From NCBI GenBank assembly GCA_963521185.1, contig CAUQTV010000003.1, forward strand, positions 434,001 to 498,000: a stretch of DNA of 64,000 nt. The letters are read 5' to 3'. Below, piece by piece: positions 60,501 to 64,000 of the stretch (the first letter of the stretch is position 1; each line of letters starts with the position of its first letter). A model generated the notes under the pieces. It was not told the DNA's origin. It made no database searches and worked only from the letters and a program-made list of their open reading frames with translations. The DNA comes from Enterobacter_D sp963521185 (lineage in GTDB: Bacteria; Pseudomonadota; Gammaproteobacteria; Enterobacterales; Enterobacteriaceae). A program made the translations under genes and the position numbers.

Positions 60501-60535
60501 AAAGAAAAACCCTCACCGCCAGGCGGCAAGGGTTT
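60501..60535 (-). terminator. Minus-strand intrinsic terminator upstream of rnk
   Basis: Read on the minus strand: AAACCCT, then a GC-rich inner palindrome GCCGCCTGGCGG, then AGGGTTT with a T-rich tail ending TTTTTCTTT. It lies 45 bases before the rnk start on the same strand, with no minus-strand gene feeding it. Confidence 0.7.
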
Positions 60536-60732
60536 AGCACATCTGATGATACTGAGACTTGCCGTAAAGTTGTAGTGATATTGCTCACACGGGTCGATTG
60601 TCAGCCTGGCTTTACCTCATCCGAAAAGATGAATTTTGTGCGAAAAACGTGACCGCTGGCAGATATGAATTATCCTTTTTAAGCATCCTTGCGGTTTTTT
60701 ACCGATTTTTACTTTCCGGCACAGGAGATCTC

Positions 60733-61563
60733 ATGAGCGATTACGACAAACTCACGCTAAAAGATGGCAGCTATCTGCATTTTAAAGATTGGGGGAGCGG
60801 ACAACCGGTGGTGTTCAGCCACGGCTGGCCGTTAACGGCGGATGCCTTTGAAGATCAAATGCTCTATCTGGCCACGCACGGCTACCGCGTGATCGCCCAT
60901 GACCGCCGTGGTCATGGCCGCTCTGCGCAGCCCTGGGACGGTCACAATATGGATCAGTACGCTGATGACCTCGCGGAGCTGACCGCACACCTTAATTTGC
61001 GTGATGCCGTCCACGTGGGGCACTCCACCGGCGGTGGGGAAGTGGCGCGTTACATTGGCCGCCACGGCACGGATCGCGTGGCGAAAGCGGTACTGATCGG
61101 TGCGGTGACGCCGATTATGCTGAAAACGGATTTCAACCCTGACGGCGTGCCCATGGAGGTATTTGACGGCATCCGCGCAGGCGTGCTCAACGATCGCGCC
61201 GCCTTTTTCTATGAGCTGACGGCGGCGTTTTACGGCTACAACCGCCCGGATGCCAAAGAGTCCAAAGCGGTGCGCGAGAGTTTTGTCGAGCAGGGTTTAC
61301 AGGGATCGATTAAAGCGCTGTACGACTGTGTGCAGGCCTTCTCGGAAACCGATCTGCGCGAAGATTTGAAAAAGATGACCATTCCGACGCTGGTGATCCA
61401 CGGCGACGACGATCAGATTGTACCGTTTGAGACCTGCGGCAAAGTGGCGGCGTCGATCCTGCCGAACGCCCAACTTAAAGTATACGAAGGCGGATCGCAC
61501 GGTATCTGCACCACGCATAAACACCAGATCAGCGACGATCTGCTTGAGTTCATCCGTTCCTGA
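60733..61563 (+). CDS. Alpha/beta hydrolase, non-heme chloroperoxidase / aryl esterase type
   Basis: A 276-residue protein from ATG 60733 with AGGAGA six bases before; the longer frame from 60598 is not like the family. Hydrolase fold: VVFSHGWPLTADAFEDQM, HDRRGHGRSAQPWDGHNMDQ, nucleophile GHSTGGGEVARY, acid in HGDDDQIVPFE and His in GGSHGICTTHK. This branch was named cofactor-free haloperoxidases but acts mainly as esterases or perhydrolases. Natural substrate unknown. Single gene, followed by a large hairpin. Confidence 0.92.
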   Translation: MSDYDKLTLKDGSYLHFKDWGSGQPVVFSHGWPLTADAFEDQMLYLATHGYRVIAHDRRGHGRSAQPWDGHNMDQYADDLAELTAHLNLRDAVHVGHSTGGGEVARYIGRHGTDRVAKAVLIGAVTPIMLKTDFNPDGVPMEVFDGIRAGVLNDRAAFFYELTAAFYGYNRPDAKESKAVRESFVEQGLQGSIKALYDCVQAFSETDLREDLKKMTIPTLVIHGDDDQIVPFETCGKVAASILPNAQLKVYEGGSHGICTTHKHQISDDLLEFIRS

Positions 61564-61572
61564 CTTACGCGG

Positions 61573-61624
61573 ATTACCCTGTGCTCATCTTCCTGACGCC
61601 GCAGGGAGATGAACACAGGGTAAT
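61573..61624. terminator. Long near-perfect hairpin after the hydrolase gene
   Basis: ATTACCCTGTG (61573-61583) pairs with CACAGGGTAAT (61614-61624), then after one mismatch TCATCT with AGATGA and CCTG with CAGG around a 6-base loop: about 22 pairs with one mismatch and one G-T. A T-rich tract begins about eight bases later. Likely a terminator, though longer than usual. Confidence 0.6.
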
Positions 61625-61717
61625 TTGCCCCTCCTTTTTCCCCGTCGTTTAGCCTAGCGCACAGGTTTTTCCCGGTCAATGCGCTAAAATTACCCGCCTG
61701 TTTTCCGGGGAGCCTTT

Positions 61718-62569
61718 ATGTCAAAAGAACCGTTACCCGTCGATCAACAATTTTTCGCCGACCTGTTTAGCGGGCTGGTGCTCAACCCGCAGCGCCTGGG
61801 CCGCGTGTGGTTTGCCGGTTCACCGCGTACCTTGCCCGGCGGCAGCGTGTCGGTAGAGTGGCCGCGTTTAGATATTGTGCTGCGCGGCGAATACGGCAAT
61901 CAGCTGGAGGCGAAACAGCGCCATCTCACCGAGGGCGAAATGCTGTTTATCCCGGCCCGCGCCGCCAACGGTCCGCGATTTGAAAAGTCGGTCATGGTGT
62001 TAAGCATTCTGTTTGCCCCCGCCTGGCTTGGGCTGACGTTTCACGATGCGCGCGGTACACCGCCGCATGCGGTGCGCAAAATTGAACTGGCGCACCCGCA
62101 GCGTGGCGAAGGGGAGGCGATGCTGACCGCCTTGACGCACCTGAGCCGCACGCCGCAGGAGCAGGAGATTATTCAGCCGCTGGTGCTGAGCCTGCTGCAC
62201 CTGTGCCGAAAAGTGGTCAACACGCAGCCCGGCGTGACGTTAGCGCGCAGCGATTTTTTGTACCAAAGCCTGTGCAGCTGGATCCAGGATAATTACGCCA
62301 CGACGCTAACGCGTGAGAGCGTGGCGACGCTGTTTAACATCACCCCTAATCATCTGTCACGCCTGTTTACCCGGCAGGGTACGATGAGCTTTGTCGATTA
62401 TGTGCGCTGGGTGCGGATGGCGAAAGCGCGCATTATTTTGCAGAAATACCCTCTGCCTATTGGCGAGGTGGCCCAGCGCTGTGGCTATGCGGACAGCGAC
62501 TATTTTTGCCGCGTGTTCCGGCGTCAGTTTGGGCTGACGCCGGGTGAGTACCGCGCGCGATTTCAGTAG
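61718..62569 (+). CDS. AraC-family transcriptional regulator (YpdC/YijO type)
   Basis: A 283-residue regulator. The N-terminal cupin-like part binds an unknown signal (LDIVLRGEYGNQLEAKQRHL, LTEGEMLFIPARAANGPRF). The C-terminal part has two helix-turn-helix motifs: TRESVATLFNITPNHLSRLF and PIGEVAQRCGYADSDYFCRV, ending FGLTPGEYRARF. It converges on a PTS multidomain gene as ypdC does with fryA in E. coli, so it likely controls that PTS. The exact ortholog (YpdC or YijO) is uncertain. Confidence 0.88.
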   Translation: MSKEPLPVDQQFFADLFSGLVLNPQRLGRVWFAGSPRTLPGGSVSVEWPRLDIVLRGEYGNQLEAKQRHLTEGEMLFIPARAANGPRFEKSVMVLSILFAPAWLGLTFHDARGTPPHAVRKIELAHPQRGEGEAMLTALTHLSRTPQEQEIIQPLVLSLLHLCRKVVNTQPGVTLARSDFLYQSLCSWIQDNYATTLTRESVATLFNITPNHLSRLFTRQGTMSFVDYVRWVRMAKARIILQKYPLPIGEVAQRCGYADSDYFCRVFRRQFGLTPGEYRARFQ

Positions 62570-62584
62570 CGCGTAGCGCGGTGA

Positions 62585-64000
62585 TTACAGCGCTATTTCA
62601 GACTGCAACAGCGCCAGAATGCTCTCCGCGTCCCCGGCGGCAAACAGCGCCTGACGAAACGCTTTATTGACCAGCTTGCGCGCCAGCTGTGAGAACACTT
62701 TGACATGGTTCATGCCTTCCGCTTCGCCGAGCGTCAGCATGATCACAATCTCCACTTCGCCCATGTCCGAGCCCCAGTCCACCGGGCGGGGGAGCCGGGC
62801 GATGCTGATGCTGGAGTGGCGAACCGACGCGGATTTGGTGTGCGGAATGGCAACGCCAAACCCCACCGCCGTGGTGACGATCTCCTCCCGCTGCCAGATA
62901 TCCTCTTCCAGCGCCTGTGGGGCGTCGGTGCGTCCGTGAAGCGCCAGATTGCCGCACAGATACTGGATCACCTGTTCGCGCGAGGTGAGGTTTTCCCCCA
63001 CGCAAATGGTCTCCAGCGACAGCAGCGGACGCGCCGCTTCCTGCACCACCATGCCGTCGAGCAGGCGTTCGATGTCGTCTGCGCTGCGACACTCGCAGGC
63101 ACGGGCCGCAAGCGACTGGCACACTTTTCCATCAAGTTTGCGCAGCTGCGATTTGATCGGCGGAATGCGCGGCCCGCTCATGCTGAGTTCGTCCAGTCCC
63201 AGCCCGACCAGCAGCGGCAGATAGCGGCTTTCGCCGCCCAGCTCACCGCAGATGCCAACGCGTTTTTGATGATGGTGCGCGCGAGTGACAATCTGGTGCA
63301 GCATGCGTAAAAACGACGGAGTAATCGGATTGTAGAGCGGAGCCACGCGCGGGTTATTGCGATCGACCGCGTAGAGATACTGCGTCATGTCATTGGAGCC
63401 GATGCTGAAAAAATCCACCTCTTCGCAGAAGTGATCGATGATGAAGCAGACCGACGGCACCTCAACCATAATGCCCAGCGGCAGCACCGGGGCAATGCGC
63501 ACCCCCTCGGCGTTGAGCGTCTCGCGCACGGCGTTAAGCGTACTTTTCACCCACAGGATCTGATCGAGGCTGTGCACCATCGGGATCATCAATTGTGCCT
63601 GACCAAAGGCGCTGGCGCGCAAAATTGCCCGCAGCTGGGTGCGGAAGAGATCGGCGAACTCTGCATAGATACGCACCGCGCGGTAGCCGAGAAACGGATT
63701 CTCCTCCTGGGGGATATTCAGCCAGGGAATGTGCTTGTCGCCGCCGATGTCCATGGTGCGAAAAATCACCGGTTTTCCGCCTGCGGCCAGTAGCACCTGC
63801 TGATAGGCTTCGAACTGCTCCTGCTCATCCGGCGCGCTATCGCGATCCATAAACAGCATTTCCGTGCGAAACAGCCCCACGCCCTGTGCGCCCGAGGCAA
63901 AGGCACCGGGGGCTTCCAGCGCGGTACCGATGTTGGCGGCAATATCGAGCGCCATGCCGTCACGGGTCATAGCCGGAAGCCCTGCGTCGCGGATCTGCTG
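62585..64000 (-). CDS. PTS multiphosphoryl transfer protein (EI - EIIA-Fru), C-terminal part, FryA/PtsA type
   Basis: The frame is open to the right edge, so only the last 471 residues are visible. The first part is the C-terminal PEP-binding barrel of enzyme I: GVGLFRTEMLFMDRDSAPDE, RTMDIGGDKHIPWL, GIMVEVPSVCF, FFSIGSNDMTQYLYAVDRNN and the active Cys in GICGELGGE. The last 150 residues are a fructose-type EIIA with the phospho-His in GVAIPHTKSASVR. E. coli FryA and PtsA/FrwA have an HPr-like domain first, which would lie outside the window. It delivers phosphate from PEP to a fructose-like IIBC. No IIB or IIC gene is in the window. Confidence 0.93.
   Translation of the reverse strand, partial: QQIRDAGLPAMTRDGMALDIAANIGTALEAPGAFASGAQGVGLFRTEMLFMDRDSAPDEQEQFEAYQQVLLAAGGKPVIFRTMDIGGDKHIPWLNIPQEENPFLGYRAVRIYAEFADLFRTQLRAILRASAFGQAQLMIPMVHSLDQILWVKSTLNAVRETLNAEGVRIAPVLPLGIMVEVPSVCFIIDHFCEEVDFFSIGSNDMTQYLYAVDRNNPRVAPLYNPITPSFLRMLHQIVTRAHHHQKRVGICGELGGESRYLPLLVGLGLDELSMSGPRIPPIKSQLRKLDGKVCQSLAARACECRSADDIERLLDGMVVQEAARPLLSLETICVGENLTSREQVIQYLCGNLALHGRTDAPQALEEDIWQREEIVTTAVGFGVAIPHTKSASVRHSSISIARLPRPVDWGSDMGEVEIVIMLTLGEAEGMNHVKVFSQLARKLVNKAFRQALFAAGDAESILALLQSEIAL

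Noticed and set aside
1..64000. tRNA genes, CRISPR arrays, insertion sequences and rRNA
   Set aside because: I looked for cloverleaf-type ends, regularly spaced repeats and transposase motifs and saw none; the prophage end in particular does not adjoin a tRNA on the right side.

Overview
The window is about 64 kb of chromosome from a GC-rich member of the Enterobacteriaceae, most like Enterobacter, Lelliottia or Leclercia. The core gene order follows Escherichia coli around the enterobactin locus (fepA-fes-ybdZ-entF-fepE ... fepCGD-entS ... fepB-entCEBAH-cstA-ybdD-ybdH ... ybdL-ybdM-ybdN-ybdO-ahpC-ahpF-rnk). It also carries a complete methionine salvage set (mtnK, A, B, C, D plus the aminotransferase ybdL), which E. 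coli lacks and Klebsiella/Enterobacter-type genomes have. The species call is an inference from this mixture.

Positions 1 to about 12.4 kb are the right end of a prophage. In order it holds a tape measure protein cut by the window edge, small tail-tip genes, an NlpC/P60 peptidase, a J-like tail-tip protein, a tailspike, and then on the minus strand a serotype-conversion operon. The operon has gtrA and gtrB followed by a tandemly duplicated AT-rich pair: a small anchored protein with two conserved cysteines, then a polytopic glycosyltransferase-like protein. The prophage ends next to a 3' fragment of a flagellin gene, which may be the interrupted integration target.

Positions 12.66-16.84 kb are a four-gene sugar-type ABC importer operon that includes a DUF2291 lipoprotein. 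Positions 17.1-38.1 kb are the enterobactin system: outer-membrane receptor (fepA), periplasmic binding and import (fepB, fepCDG), export (entS), esterase (fes), synthesis (entC, E, B, A, F, H, ybdZ), and fepE. Fur-box sequences lie at the fepA/fes, fepD/entS and fepB/entC promoter regions. entD is not next to fepA and is not elsewhere in the window. The most surprising gene is at 26442-27839, between the convergent fepE and fepC. It encodes a 465-residue protein that matches, by recognised motifs, the OspC/CopC family of type III-secreted arginine ADP-riboxanases, with C-terminal ankyrin repeats and the catalytic glutamate retained. No secretion genes are visible.

Positions 38.3-43.4 kb hold cstA-ybdD (pyruvate uptake), a divergent TetR regulator and short-chain dehydrogenase pair with a perfect 10-bp inverted-repeat operator, and ybdH. 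Positions 43.5-54.0 kb look like a methylthioribose/methionine salvage island: an RbsABC-type importer, a histidine-rich LVIVD beta-propeller protein, mtnK/mtnA divergent over a perfect MetJ box, and mtnBCD/ybdL divergent over another. Weak met-box-like repeats in front of the importer support, but do not prove, a role in methylthioribose uptake.

Positions 54.0-64.0 kb hold the ybdM-ybdN pair (ParB-like plus PAPS-reductase-like), the LysR regulator ybdO, ahpC and ahpF (peroxide reduction), a possible 29-residue membrane peptide, rnk, an alpha/beta hydrolase, and an AraC regulator convergent with a multi-domain PTS protein that runs off the right edge. Compared with E. coli, dsbG, uspG, ybdR and rna are missing here. 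Two families of palindromic intergenic repeats are scattered through the host part. I saw no tRNA, rRNA, CRISPR array or insertion sequence.
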